Shown: positions 46,806 to 56,190, counted from the stretch's first letter. The stretch: 64,000 nt of DNA from an uncultured Ulvibacter sp. (GCA_938083445.1 CALKCP010000003.1:1-64000), one strand, 5' to 3'. Numbers and translations: made by a program. The notes: generated from the sequence alone by a model not told the origin.

Positions 46806-47582
46806 ATGAAACCTCTTTCGGTTACAATAATACAATCGGATCTGCATTGGGAGAACCCCAAAGCCAATCGTCTAAATTTTTCAAATAAAATACAAAGCAT
46901 AACTGAAAATACAGATTTGGTTATCTTACCAGAAATGTTCACCACTGGATTTTCGATGCACGCTGAATCGTTGGCAGAAGCCCCGCATGGCGAAACACTA
47001 AGTTGGATGATTTCCGAGGCAAAAAAATATGACCTGGCTATCACGGGAAGTATTATAGTTAAGGAGAATGATCGGTTTTATAATCGCTTGTATTTTGTAT
47101 TTCCAAACGGTGAGTTCAAACAGTATGATAAGAGACATGCGTTTACACTCGCAGGAGAGCATCATACTTATACTGCGGGTAAAAAACAATTGTTTGTTGA
47201 TTATAGGGGGTGGAAAATTTTTCCACTAATCTGTTATGACCTCCGATTTCCCGTTTGGGCTAGAAATGTTGCTGAATACGATTTACTGCTTTATGTTGCG
47301 AATTGGCCGGTAAAACGGATTATGGCTTGGGATACACTACTAAAAGCTCGCGCTATTGAAAACATGGCATATTGCGTTGGTGTAAATCGCGTTGGCCTTG
47401 ATGGCAATGGACATGAGTATAGCGGGCATTCGGCAATTTTTGATGTCTTAGGCAAACAAATTTCAAAAAATGGTTCTGAAAAGGAATTTGTTGAAACAGT
47501 TTCGTTGAGCAAGGAGTATTTAAGCAATCAAAGGAAAAAACTTCCGTTTTTAAACGATGGTGATTTATTTGCGATCGAATGA
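46806..47582 (+). CDS. omega-amidase (YafV-type nitrilase superfamily)
   Basis: The 258-residue C-N hydrolase has the catalytic triad E43 ('LPEMFTTGFSM'), K109 ('QYDKRHAF') and C143 ('LICYDLRFPVWAR'). 'VANWPVKRIMAWDTLLKARAIENM' and 'GHSAIFDVLG' are typical of the YafV/Nit2 branch. Such enzymes hydrolyse alpha-ketoglutaramate or alpha-ketosuccinamate, the 2-oxo products made by glutamine or asparagine transaminases, making that transamination irreversible. The methionine aminotransferase upstream is the likely partner. The 3' end overlaps the convergent Ig-like lipoprotein gene by 18 bases. Confidence 0.9.
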   Translation: MKPLSVTIIQSDLHWENPKANRLNFSNKIQSITENTDLVILPEMFTTGFSMHAESLAEAPHGETLSWMISEAKKYDLAITGSIIVKENDRFYNRLYFVFPNGEFKQYDKRHAFTLAGEHHTYTAGKKQLFVDYRGWKIFPLICYDLRFPVWARNVAEYDLLLYVANWPVKRIMAWDTLLKARAIENMAYCVGVNRVGLDGNGHEYSGHSAIFDVLGKQISKNGSEKEFVETVSLSKEYLSNQRKKLPFLNDGDLFAIE

Positions 47583-49175
47583 GAAGGTTTCATTTAAGCT
47601 CCAATTTGAATTGACTTCAATTTTTGACGGATAGTATATGATTTCTTCCGGAGCTCTGCGTTCAATAAAGCTTCCGCTGTCCCACTTTCCATTTCCATTT
47701 TCATCGTATATAAAGCGCACATAGTATTCTCCCGGTAGTATATAATCAAAGTAAACAGGTTCATTTTTAGTTAAATACACTTCCTTAAGAACGGCGTATT
47801 TTTCATTTACAAACTGTACAATAAGTGATGTTTGGGGAAAATTTGTAAGTGTCATACTGAGTGTGCCGTAGTCTGAAAGTGGCTTTGTTGTAACTCTATA
47901 TCTTAGCGTATCGTTTGTTTCATTATAAAAATCTGAAAATGCTCCTGGGAGCAATGTGATATTATATCGCTGTTCCTCTTTTAAGGCAAAAACGACTTTT
48001 GCTGTATTGTAGATCGAATCGAGACCAAGTGTTGCGAGAATTACCAGCGAGTCGCCATCTACTATTTGAAGTTTTTCAGAATCAAAGGAACTAATAGGGG
48101 TATTGGCCGTAATTTTAAAAGTATCCTTTGGGGTCAGAATACCGGCATTTAATGGGCTAAAACGCAAGGTGTCTCTATACAAATCCTTCATTCTTACGTT
48201 TAGGGTATCCTGGTAGCTGTTATTTCTTGCAAAAAAGACTAAGGAGTCTAACGTGGTTTCTGGTTTGAACCAATATTGCAGCGAATCTGCTTTTAGGTCT
48301 TTCAGCAGTCGTGAATCAAATCCCTCAGGGGTATTCGATAATAGCTCTAGTGATATGCCTTCCGAGTTACCTTCATATCCAAATGAGATATGGTTCTTGC
48401 TAATATGTTTAGCTCTTCCCATCTTATTAGGAACATCTTCTCTAAACAAGGTTAACGCATAAGAACTATCGCTAGGAATGGAAACAGTGGAATTTACAAA
48501 TCCAATTTTGTCTTTTGTAGGTTGATATGTGTAATTGCTGTTTTCTTCCTTCAGCGCCAGTAAAAGATAGGAGCCCTCTTTTAAATTAGTGAATTCGAAT
48601 GTGCCTGTACTATCTTTTGAAATTGTGATATAGGTTGGTTTTTCAGAAAAAACCAGGGAATCTTTAAACAGTTCATTCATTTCATAGAGCAAAAGGCTTG
48701 TGGGTTGCTCTGGGCTAATAAATTGCGCGTCTTTTACTTTTCCTGAAAGCTTTAAACTATCAATAAAAGTGCCCGTAGAAAAGACATATTTAAAATATTC
48801 ATAGACGTTTCCTTCGTTATTGTCGGTGATGCTATTTCCGAAATTAAACGAATAGGTGGTGTTGTCTTCTAAGGTGTCTAATATTTTTATTTTGAGAGTT
48901 TTAGAAGCATTTAGGGGGGTGATTTGCGGAGTATATTTAAGTGGTGGTGAAACGATTAGTTCTTTTTGAAGGTCTTTCAGCTTAATATACTCGTCAAAGG
49001 TAATTTTAATTTCATTTCCAGTAAACGAAGTGCTATAGTTTTCTGGGCTGCTTTTTACAATTATTGGCGGGATACTGTCTTTTTTCCCCCCAGTTGGAGC
49101 TCCCTTCTTGGCGCAATCCACAAATGAAAGTAAAAATAAAAATAGAATAGGGACGTAGAGCAACCTATGTTTCAT
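47565..49175 (-). CDS. Ig-like (Big_5) domain lipoprotein
   Basis: The 536-residue protein has a lipobox ('LLSFVDC', Cys 21) followed by 'AKKGAPTGGKKDSIPPIIVKSS' region and a bacterial Ig-like (Big_5) domain at about 33-135 ('TFDEYIKLKDLQKELIVSPP', 'YSFNFGNSITDNNEGN'). A series of beta-rich segments follows, ending with 'GEYYVRFIYDENGNGKWDSGSF', a carboxypeptidase-regulatory-like fragment. This family is common in Bacteroidota; its function is unknown, presumably structural or ligand-binding at the outer membrane. The gene has a TAnnTTTG box only four bases before the ATG, so its mRNA may be leaderless, and its 3' end overlaps the omega-amidase gene. Confidence 0.85.
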   Translation of the reverse strand: MKHRLLYVPILFLFLLSFVDCAKKGAPTGGKKDSIPPIIVKSSPENYSTSFTGNEIKITFDEYIKLKDLQKELIVSPPLKYTPQITPLNASKTLKIKILDTLEDNTTYSFNFGNSITDNNEGNVYEYFKYVFSTGTFIDSLKLSGKVKDAQFISPEQPTSLLLYEMNELFKDSLVFSEKPTYITISKDSTGTFEFTNLKEGSYLLLALKEENSNYTYQPTKDKIGFVNSTVSIPSDSSYALTLFREDVPNKMGRAKHISKNHISFGYEGNSEGISLELLSNTPEGFDSRLLKDLKADSLQYWFKPETTLDSLVFFARNNSYQDTLNVRMKDLYRDTLRFSPLNAGILTPKDTFKITANTPISSFDSEKLQIVDGDSLVILATLGLDSIYNTAKVVFALKEEQRYNITLLPGAFSDFYNETNDTLRYRVTTKPLSDYGTLSMTLTNFPQTSLIVQFVNEKYAVLKEVYLTKNEPVYFDYILPGEYYVRFIYDENGNGKWDSGSFIERRAPEEIIYYPSKIEVNSNWSLNETFSFDRK

Positions 49176-49179
49176 CGAG

Positions 49180-49187
49180 CAAAAGTA
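49180..49187 (-). promoter_or_regulatory. -7 box of the Ig-like lipoprotein gene (leaderless spacing)
   Basis: Minus-strand TACTTTTG, an exact consensus match, is followed by only CTCG and then the ATG. With a start site four to seven bases after the box, transcription would begin at or within a base or two of the start codon. A clear -33 element is not visible. Confidence 0.55.
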
Positions 49188-49232
49188 ATAAGATTTTTTT
49201 AGTCCCCTCTTCTTTTCAGAGACGGATTTTAG

Positions 49233-49916
49233 TTAAGCAATCGCCATGGTGGCCAAACTAATTTTTAGGTTCGATTCTTTTAACAATTGGAGGGCGCAAT
49301 TTTCGAGGGTAGCTCCGGTCGTAACAATATCATCTACAAGTAAAATATGTTTGTTCGTTATAAGGCTCGTATTTTGAAGTTTGAATATTTCTTCCAAATT
49401 AAAACGGGTTATTCTTTGTTTAAAAACTTGAGAGCCGGTTTTGGAGACTTTTATTAAAACGTTGTCGCAATATTCTATTTCCAGCGATTTGGCTATTTCT
49501 TTTCCGAAACCTTCCACTTGATTATACCCCCTCTTCTTTAATTTTTGTCTGTGCAGAGGCACTGGAATAACTAGGTCGATGTTATTAAATTCAGGTATTT
49601 CTGAAAGCTCACTTCCTAGCCACTTGCCAAAAAAAGCACTGATTTGTTTCTGCCCTCGATATTTTAAATGGTGTAATAATTCTTGTGTAATTCCTTTTTT
49701 CTGAAACTGAAAAAGGGCAGTTGCATTCTCTACAGGAAACCTTCCGCTGAAAATATTTTTCATTGCAGGGTTTTTATTTAAGTGATGGCTGGCAAGAGGC
49801 AATTCATGTCTGCAGCGAAGACAAAGTACGATCTCATGTTTTGAAAGTATTGCCTCGCAACCGAAGCAAGTCTTTGGAAATAAAAGGTTTAACATTATTT
49901 TTTTGTTATTTTTCAT
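49233..49916 (-). CDS. ComF family phosphoribosyltransferase-like protein
   Basis: The 227-residue protein has an N-terminal zinc ribbon ('CFGCEAILSKHEIVLCLRCRHEL', four Cys at about 17-35) and a PRTase domain: 'LVIPVPLHRQKLKKRGYNQ' and the PRPP loop 'ILLVDDIVTTGATL'. ComF-type proteins are needed for DNA uptake in naturally competent bacteria, where they aid internalised single-stranded DNA handling; in Bacteroidota they are widespread and mostly untested. The start at 49916 gives 'MKNNKKIMLNLLFPKTC'; an ATG seven codons in is also possible. It is separated by 57 bases from the Ig-like gene, same strand, which has its own promoter. Confidence 0.9.
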   Translation of the reverse strand: MKNNKKIMLNLLFPKTCFGCEAILSKHEIVLCLRCRHELPLASHHLNKNPAMKNIFSGRFPVENATALFQFQKKGITQELLHHLKYRGQKQISAFFGKWLGSELSEIPEFNNIDLVIPVPLHRQKLKKRGYNQVEGFGKEIAKSLEIEYCDNVLIKVSKTGSQVFKQRITRFNLEEIFKLQNTSLITNKHILLVDDIVTTGATLENCALQLLKESNLKISLATMAIA

Positions 49917-49946
49917 TTAAAGAACGTTTTATTTTTACACACTACG

Positions 49947-49954
49947 TACTTTTG
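49947..49954 (+). promoter_or_regulatory. -7 box of the coiled-coil membrane protein gene
   Basis: TACTTTTG matches TAnnTTTG exactly, 28 bases before the ATG at 49983 in the gap divergent from comF. Confidence 0.55.
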
Positions 49955-49982
49955 CTACATTGTAATTTAAACGAATAAAAAT

Positions 49983-50864
49983 ATGGAATCTGAGAACAAT
50001 AGCAATAAATTCAAGGTATTAATTGGGATATTGATTTTGTTGTTAATAGGCCTAACTGTATATACAGTGTCCTTATATAAGGACAGTAAAAATACGGTTG
50101 CGGGATTGGAGCAACAAAAAATAGAAATTCAAAGTGAACTTGAAGCCTTGCTTACAAATTACGATGAAGTAATTCAGGAGAATGAATTGAAAGACAAGGA
50201 CCTGTTGGCTGCTAGAGAAAGAATCGAATTGTTATTGGATTCTGTTAAAGGTGCTGAAGCAAATGTTGCGCTAATTGGGAGGTATCGATCTGAAATTAAA
50301 AAGTTGAAGGATGAGCGCAAGAAGATGTTTCTAAAGGCAGACAGCTTAATTTTTGTAAATCAGCAATTGGAATCTCAACGCGATAGTACCACAAATGTTT
50401 TGGAAAAAACCTATCTCGTGGTTGACTCTGTAAGCCAACAAAATATGGATATGGAGGAAACCATAAGAAAAGGTGCCGAAATAAAAGCGATCGACCTGCA
50501 AGGGGAGGCCGTTATTATCAGAAAAAACGGAAAACTTGTCGATACAAGACGTTCTTCTAGAGCCGACAAGGTAAGAACTTGCTTTACATTAGCACCTAAT
50601 TCAATCGCAGAAAAAGGAGATAAATTACTTTATGTTCAAGTAATAAATCCACAAAATAATCTATTGGGGTCAAAGCAGTTGGTGTCATTCGATGAGGGAG
50701 ATCTTAGTTATAGCGCTTCTACTAGCGTGTATTATGAGAATGACGAATTGGACGTATGTGTCTTAGTAGATGCAGCCGAGGATGATTTAATCGCTGGAAG
50801 ATATGTGATTAATGTTTTTGATGGGGCGAAGATAATTTCAACAGCTACGATGGTTCTTAATTAA
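49983..50864 (+). CDS. membrane-anchored coiled-coil protein, conserved hypothetical
   Basis: I recognise this only as a conserved flavobacterial hypothetical protein. In 293 residues: a short cytoplasmic N-terminus, one transmembrane helix (about 11-31, 'VLIGILILLLIGLTVYTV'), a long coiled coil (about 38-170, heptads in 'LEQQKIEIQSELEALL' and 'RSEIKKLKDERKKM'), and a globular beta-rich C-terminal domain ('ARTCFTLAPN'-like 'VRTCFTLAPNSIAEKGDKLL', 'LDVCVLVDAAEDDLIAGRYVINVF') with two cysteines. Type II topology would place the C-terminal domain in the periplasm. It has its own promoter and terminator. Similar proteins are sometimes labelled chromosome-partitioning, which nothing here supports. 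Confidence 0.7.
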   Translation: MESENNSNKFKVLIGILILLLIGLTVYTVSLYKDSKNTVAGLEQQKIEIQSELEALLTNYDEVIQENELKDKDLLAARERIELLLDSVKGAEANVALIGRYRSEIKKLKDERKKMFLKADSLIFVNQQLESQRDSTTNVLEKTYLVVDSVSQQNMDMEETIRKGAEIKAIDLQGEAVIIRKNGKLVDTRRSSRADKVRTCFTLAPNSIAEKGDKLLYVQVINPQNNLLGSKQLVSFDEGDLSYSASTSVYYENDELDVCVLVDAAEDDLIAGRYVINVFDGAKIISTATMVLN

Positions 50865-50916
50865 TACGCTTTCCGGCTATAAAAAGGCAACCCTGCTAAA
50901 AAAATAGAGAACATTT

Positions 50917-50958
50917 AAAAACATCTAAAGTCATTCAGACGTTTAGATGTTTTTTTTT
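50917..50958 (+). terminator. hairpin terminator before glyS
   Basis: AAAACATCTAAA (50917-50928) pairs with TTTAGATGTTTT (50942-50953), with GTC/GAC extending the stem, followed by a run of T to 50958. It ends 21 bases before the glyS -33 element. Confidence 0.9.
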
Positions 50959-50979
50959 GCATTAAATATAAATCTAGCA

Positions 50980-51009
50980 TTGGCAGTCAGAGGGCTTTTC
51001 CTATTTTTG
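50980..51009 (+). promoter_or_regulatory. glyS promoter with leaderless spacing
   Basis: TTG (50980-50982), a 19-base spacer, then TATTTTTG (51002-51009): both elements and the spacing fit the Bacteroidota promoter. Only CCAC separates the box from the glyS ATG, so transcription should start at or next to the A of the start codon. Confidence 0.72.
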
Positions 51010-51013
51010 CCAC

Positions 51014-52549
51014 ATGGCAAAGAACGAAGATCAGTTTAAGAAAGTAATATCACACGCAAAAGAGTACGGATATATTTTTGCATCTAGTGAGATTTATGAT
51101 GGACTTAGTGCGGTATATGATTATGCGCAAAATGGGGTCGAACTTAAAAAGAATATTAGAGAGTACTGGTGGCGTAGTATGGTATATATGAACCAAAATA
51201 TTGTTGGGATTGATTCGGCAATATTAATGCACCCTACCACCTGGAAAGCATCTGGGCATGTTGATGCCTTTAGTGACCCTTTGATCGATAATAAGGATTC
51301 AAAGAAGCGATATCGTGCCGATGTCTTGATTGAAGATTATGCTGAAAAACTAAATCAAAAAGCACAAAAGGAAATTAATAAGGCAAGGAAACGATTTGGC
51401 GAAAGTTTTGACGAAGCCGAATTTGTAAGCACGAACACGCGAGTAATTGGTTATAAGGGCAAGCAAAAGGAAATATTGGAGAGAATGGGGCGGTCTCTCG
51501 AGGCAGAAGATCTGGCAGATGTAAAAGCATTAATAGACGAATTGGGAATTGCCGACCCCGATACAGGCTCAAAGAACTGGACAGAAGTGCGTCAATTCAA
51601 CTTAATGTTTGGAACTAAATTAGGAGCCTCTGCAGAAACTGCGATGGATTTATACCTGCGCCCAGAAACTGCTCAAGGTATTTTTGTGAACTTTCAAAAC
51701 GTGCAGAAAAGTGGAAGGATGAAAATCCCTTTTGGAATTGCTCAAACAGGAAAAGCCTTCAGAAATGAAATTGTCGCCCGTCAGTTTATCTTTAGAATGC
51801 GAGAATTTGAACAAATGGAAATGCAGTTCTTTGTGCGACCTGGTGAAGAAATGAAATGGTACGAGTACTGGAAAGAAACTCGTTTGAAGTGGCATCATTC
51901 CTTAGGGCTGGGAGAAGAGAATTATCGCTTCCACGATCACGAAAAATTAGCGCATTACGCCAATGCAGCGGCAGATATAGAGTTTGATTTTCCTTTTGGT
52001 TTTAAAGAGTTAGAAGGGATTCATTCGCGTACAGATTTTGATTTGAAAGCGCACGAAGAGTTTTCAGGTAAAAAGCTTCAGTTTTTTGACCATGAGTTGA
52101 ATAAGAGTTATACTCCTTATGTAGTCGAGACGTCAATAGGGTTAGACCGAATGTTTTTAGCAGTTTTCAGTAAATCACTTCAGGAAGAAACCTTGGAAGA
52201 TGGCAGTACTAGAACAGTATTAAGACTTCCATCTATTCTTGCTCCTGTAAAAGCAGCAGTTTTACCACTTATAAAGCGAGATGGCTTGCCCGAAATTGCG
52301 GCGCAAATTATTGAAGATTTAAAATGGGAATACAATGTTATATATGATGAAAAGGATGCTGTTGGAAGACGTTATCGACGTCAAGATGCGAATGGCACAC
52401 CATTTTGTATCACCGTTGACCACCAAACAAAAGAAGATCAAACCGTGACGATTCGATATAGAGATAGCATGGAACAGGAACGCATTCCGGTTCAAGGTAT
52501 TTCAGAAAAAATGAAGGAAAGCATATCGTATCAGCATTGGTTGAAATAA
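51014..52549 (+). CDS. glyS: glycyl-tRNA synthetase (alpha2, eukaryote/archaea-like type)
   Basis: The 511-residue class II enzyme charges tRNA-Gly. It has motif 1 region 'EYGYIFASSEIYDGLSAVYDYAQNG', 'RPETAQGIFVNFQNVQ' (residues about 215-230), motif 2 'PFGIAQTGKAFRNEI' and 'FRMREFEQMEMQFF', motif 3 'ETSIGLDRMFLAVF', and a C-terminal anticodon-binding domain ('LAPVKAAVLPL'). This is the dimeric form, not the separate glyQ/glyS alpha and beta chains. The ATG at 51014 follows the promoter by four bases. It is monocistronic with a strong terminator. Confidence 0.97.
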   Translation: MAKNEDQFKKVISHAKEYGYIFASSEIYDGLSAVYDYAQNGVELKKNIREYWWRSMVYMNQNIVGIDSAILMHPTTWKASGHVDAFSDPLIDNKDSKKRYRADVLIEDYAEKLNQKAQKEINKARKRFGESFDEAEFVSTNTRVIGYKGKQKEILERMGRSLEAEDLADVKALIDELGIADPDTGSKNWTEVRQFNLMFGTKLGASAETAMDLYLRPETAQGIFVNFQNVQKSGRMKIPFGIAQTGKAFRNEIVARQFIFRMREFEQMEMQFFVRPGEEMKWYEYWKETRLKWHHSLGLGEENYRFHDHEKLAHYANAAADIEFDFPFGFKELEGIHSRTDFDLKAHEEFSGKKLQFFDHELNKSYTPYVVETSIGLDRMFLAVFSKSLQEETLEDGSTRTVLRLPSILAPVKAAVLPLIKRDGLPEIAAQIIEDLKWEYNVIYDEKDAVGRRYRRQDANGTPFCITVDHQTKEDQTVTIRYRDSMEQERIPVQGISEKMKESISYQHWLK

Positions 52550-52566
52550 TTTTTTTAAGCGATACA

Positions 52567-52594
52567 AAAAGGGTTCCAAAAACGGAACCCTTTT
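52567..52594 (+). terminator. glyS terminator
   Basis: AAAAGGGTTCC pairs with GGAACCCTTTT around a six-base A-rich loop, directly after the glyS stop. Confidence 0.92.
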
Positions 52595-52735
52595 CAGTTC
52601 CTTCGAGAATTTGACTTTTCAAGGAGCGCATTATTTTTACATCTTTACCTGACACAAACTTTAGAGTCCAATAAGATCAATATCTAATGGCAAAAATTAT
52701 TGTGACGTAATTAATTAGACGTTCACATTGTTACA

Positions 52736-52771
52736 AAACCCCTCAAGCTTAGCTTCGCTTGAGGGTTTTTT
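52736..52771. terminator. terminator beside the 1138-residue outer-membrane protein gene
   Basis: CCCTCAAGC (52740-52748) pairs with GCTTGAGGG (52757-52765), flanked by AAAA and TTTTTT. It lies directly after the minus-strand gene's stop at 52774 and could also catch plus-strand transcription. The remaining 140 bases between the two terminators hold nothing I can call. Confidence 0.9.
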
Positions 52772-52773
52772 AT

Positions 52774-55700
52774 TTAGAAGTAGGCTCTAAGTTGAATACT
52801 TCCAGAGTGGATCGTGTTGGTGTTTTTACTGTCTCTTCCGAAATAAGATACATTTGCATCGAGATATTTGGTAATGCGTTTCTGAAATAACAAACGCCAA
52901 GTGAAGTTCACACCAGGCTGCAACCCTTCCAAAATTTGATAGGCAACCGGAGAAAATGCACTTCCAGTAAAATCATTGTTTATGTAGTTGAATTCGCCAT
53001 TAATTGAGATCTTTTCAGTGTTGGCATGCGAAAATGAAAACCCTAAATTCTGTTGGTCCAATGTTTCCATTGCGCCCAATGAGTTCGCCTTATTTGAGAA
53101 CTGATAAAACAGCTCGAAACGCGTTTGATTATTTAATAAATAAGAGATTTTCGGATTTATTTCGTACGAATTAAGAAGGTAATTTCGACTGGCAAAATTT
53201 TCAGAGATGCTTTCATTGCTTCCTATAGAACTTTTTAGATTCGTCAACCATGTTTTCCGTAATTTATGACTGAAGTTAAACTGGTGGCTTTGTAATTTAT
53301 TTTCTTGCTGTCCCAAGGATAGTAAATTACTATTAGCGGCTGAAATAAATGTATAGCTGCTTGTAAAATGTTGTTTTCCTCTATTATAAAACAACGCATT
53401 CCTAAAATTGAGATTTAATCCGAGTTGGTCATCACCTCCATCTTGAAATGGGTTCACATCAAATGTATTGTTTTTGCGACGCACTTTTCTCTCTAGCACA
53501 TAGGATGTTTGATTGTAAAAATGTGAAAGGAGCTTAAAGACTCCTCGTTTTTTGGACCAAGATTGTGGGTTTAAAGTCAACGTCTGGCTAAACTTATTTT
53601 CTCGAATTTTCTGAAAAACTTGATTTGGCAACAATACACGAATATAGGCAGCTTCATCTTGAAATTGAGCTATTTCGAACTCATCTAATTCCTGAATACC
53701 ATTTTCATTATAGTCATTCCAAGTGTAAATTCCATTTCCGGGATCCACTTGTATATAAGTGAACTCCTGCTGCGCAATAACGCCGTTGTTCGTTTCTAAA
53801 GCCGTGTTTAATCGAACGGTACCATCAAATAATGATTGATTATAAAGGATTCTAGAGTTTAAAGATTTTTCATCTTCATCAATACCGTCTTTGTCTTTTA
53901 AGACCCTATAATTTGCATAAATTGAGAGTTGCGAATGGGTTGTATTCACCGGTCTTGATTTTATATAATAGGTGTTTGATGAACTTACGTTCTTTAGTGC
54001 CGAACTACGCAAACTGTCATTCGTGCGAAATTGGTAGCCCCCCGCTAAAAACACCTTGGTGCTATCGCCAATACCAACGAAGCCTTCATAGGCATTGAAC
54101 TTTTGGCTAACAGGGGTTAAACTATCATTGTATGTTGCTTTTACTTGATTGTTTTCAATGGATATCTTCCCGCCGATCCAGGTGTTTTTTGATGCGTAGG
54201 TGGTTCTGTTATGAAACCTAAAAAATGTTGAATTTAATTGAGAACCTTCACTGTTAAGATAACTGGCATTTGTAGTACTGCGAATTTTTTCAGAAATGAT
54301 TCCTGAAGTAACTTCATGCCTGCCTCCTTTAAAGTTGTCCGAATAATTTAAATTTTGAAAGCGATACGAACCACTACCAAGCTTAGGGTGTTCAACGTCT
54401 ACACCTGCAGTAATTAAGCGTTGATTACCAGAAGGGTTTATAAGGTTCCAATCTCTTGCAAATTCAATATTGTATAAATTTTCAATACTCCGAAAGTCTT
54501 CGTTTATATAATTTAAGGACCCAAAACCAGCCACTTTTAATGAGTCTGATGTTTTGAGAATTGACTGATTAACATGGACCCGTCCAGCAAAACCATCGTT
54601 GTTTTCGTTGTCGATATTTGAAAATACATTAAGATCGTTTACACTACCTGCAACTTCAAAATCTATTTTAGTTTTTTCATTAGGGTGGTAACTACCGTTT
54701 AAACCGCCCACCTGTAATTTCGTCGGAGCACTTAACTGAATGATTGGTGCATAGCTGCCTTGCGACACCCCATTTATTGGCACAACATATTCATAAATGC
54801 GGTTGATGGCGTTGCTATTGTTTAAAATATAGTCCCCCAAATTTTCACCTAGCAGGGTAAATCGAACATTAAATAATTCATCTTCAGGGTTGGTAGAAAA
54901 AATAAAGATTTCTTCGCCATTTATACGTTCTTTTCTGTATAAAATTTTGTTTTCTGAAAAGGTGTCTGAGACAGCAGATGGCGCTGTCATTTGTGTTGTA
55001 TCATCACCTGCGGCTTGCAGAATGTCCACTTGCTCTTCAGATAGACTTTGTTGTAAGGGTTGGTTTTTAGCATCGTTTTCAGAATACACATACACCCCAA
55101 TGTCGAGCGTTTCACTTGAATAATTTCCCCCACCATAACCAATAAATCTTGTGTAATTTCGATCGGTATATTGGTATTCAACAGTAATTCTCATCGCAGC
55201 AGTTATCGGGTAGGTCGCGTTAAACTTTAACTCTCCCGCATTGTAATCGATTATATAATCTTCACTTTCACCACGTTTTAAAAGAAGTCCGTTCACATAC
55301 ACTCGCTCACTGCCAGAAACTATGAGAATAAACAGTTCTCCGTTCGGGCCAACAAGTTTATAAGGTCCTTGATTTCCTTCTTGGCCCACAAATAAACTCC
55401 TGGCAAAGATCCCTCTTACCAAGGCACCTGATGCGAATGCTGAGGTCTTAGCCCCACTTTCATGATGAACTGTTCCGCCCAGCGAAATTCCCTGTATTTT
55501 TTTTGTAAACCGCCCAAAATAACTGCCTTCATTTTGAAGATCAATATCGCCCGCTCTTATATTCCAATTATCACTGTATAGTTCAATAAAAATCTGGTCA
55601 AATTCATCTAGGCTTTGCGAATATCCTCCCTCCTGAGTTGGGATGTTGGCGTCTTGTATAGAGGCTCTAATTGAAACTTTGTTAGTTAATTTTCCAGTAA

Positions 55701-56190
55701 TTTGCAGGTCTAATTCAGAATTAACGACAGCATTTTGATTGTTTCCAACCGTAATGCCCCTTGAGATGCTACCGCCTGTATTTAATCCTTCAAATGGAGT
55801 GAAAGCATTCTTTGTATTGCTTTTCTGAAGTGAATACAATCTATCTATACTTCCCGTATTTTCAACAATAATTTTTGGGTCTAAGACAAAATAGTCTCTT
55901 GTTAAGAATTCTGGATAGCGTAAATAATCAATTACCAAACTATCTTTTGTTTGTTGTATCTTTTTAGAAAACACTACAGTTCCGTTCTTAAAATCTGCCT
56001 TATAATCTAATGTGTCCAGCTTTTTCCCTGCGAAATCTTTAATCTGAAACCTGTAAGGATTGATGCTTACGGTATCTAAAACAAGCGTGTCGACAACGGC
56101 AATCTTTTTACTTCGATAGTTTGAAGAGTCATCTTGCGAATAAGCAAGAGCACCAATACAAAATATAAAAAGAAAGAGATATAATTTCAT
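52774..56190 (-). CDS. very large outer-membrane beta-barrel protein, conserved in Bacteroidota
   Basis: The 1138-residue protein has a signal peptide (1-18, 'IGALAYSQ') and no lipobox. N-terminal residues about 20-120 form a beta domain; 'GGSISRGITVGNNQNAVVNSELDLQITGKL' region and 'SIRASIQDANIPTQEGGYSQ' (about 140-195) are blocks I associate with a widespread Bacteroidota outer-membrane family. 'LFILIVSGSERVYVNG' and 'YIIDYNAGELKF' follow. The last 500 residues are alternating aromatic strands ending in 'LRAYF', the usual barrel terminus. A calcium-loop-like 'DYNENGIQELDEFEI' sits near residue 850. It is monocistronic, with its own terminator; function unknown. Confidence 0.75.
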   Translation of the reverse strand: MKLYLFLFIFCIGALAYSQDDSSNYRSKKIAVVDTLVLDTVSINPYRFQIKDFAGKKLDTLDYKADFKNGTVVFSKKIQQTKDSLVIDYLRYPEFLTRDYFVLDPKIIVENTGSIDRLYSLQKSNTKNAFTPFEGLNTGGSISRGITVGNNQNAVVNSELDLQITGKLTNKVSIRASIQDANIPTQEGGYSQSLDEFDQIFIELYSDNWNIRAGDIDLQNEGSYFGRFTKKIQGISLGGTVHHESGAKTSAFASGALVRGIFARSLFVGQEGNQGPYKLVGPNGELFILIVSGSERVYVNGLLLKRGESEDYIIDYNAGELKFNATYPITAAMRITVEYQYTDRNYTRFIGYGGGNYSSETLDIGVYVYSENDAKNQPLQQSLSEEQVDILQAAGDDTTQMTAPSAVSDTFSENKILYRKERINGEEIFIFSTNPEDELFNVRFTLLGENLGDYILNNSNAINRIYEYVVPINGVSQGSYAPIIQLSAPTKLQVGGLNGSYHPNEKTKIDFEVAGSVNDLNVFSNIDNENNDGFAGRVHVNQSILKTSDSLKVAGFGSLNYINEDFRSIENLYNIEFARDWNLINPSGNQRLITAGVDVEHPKLGSGSYRFQNLNYSDNFKGGRHEVTSGIISEKIRSTTNASYLNSEGSQLNSTFFRFHNRTTYASKNTWIGGKISIENNQVKATYNDSLTPVSQKFNAYEGFVGIGDSTKVFLAGGYQFRTNDSLRSSALKNVSSSNTYYIKSRPVNTTHSQLSIYANYRVLKDKDGIDEDEKSLNSRILYNQSLFDGTVRLNTALETNNGVIAQQEFTYIQVDPGNGIYTWNDYNENGIQELDEFEIAQFQDEAAYIRVLLPNQVFQKIRENKFSQTLTLNPQSWSKKRGVFKLLSHFYNQTSYVLERKVRRKNNTFDVNPFQDGGDDQLGLNLNFRNALFYNRGKQHFTSSYTFISAANSNLLSLGQQENKLQSHQFNFSHKLRKTWLTNLKSSIGSNESISENFASRNYLLNSYEINPKISYLLNNQTRFELFYQFSNKANSLGAMETLDQQNLGFSFSHANTEKISINGEFNYINNDFTGSAFSPVAYQILEGLQPGVNFTWRLLFQKRITKYLDANVSYFGRDSKNTNTIHSGSIQLRAYF

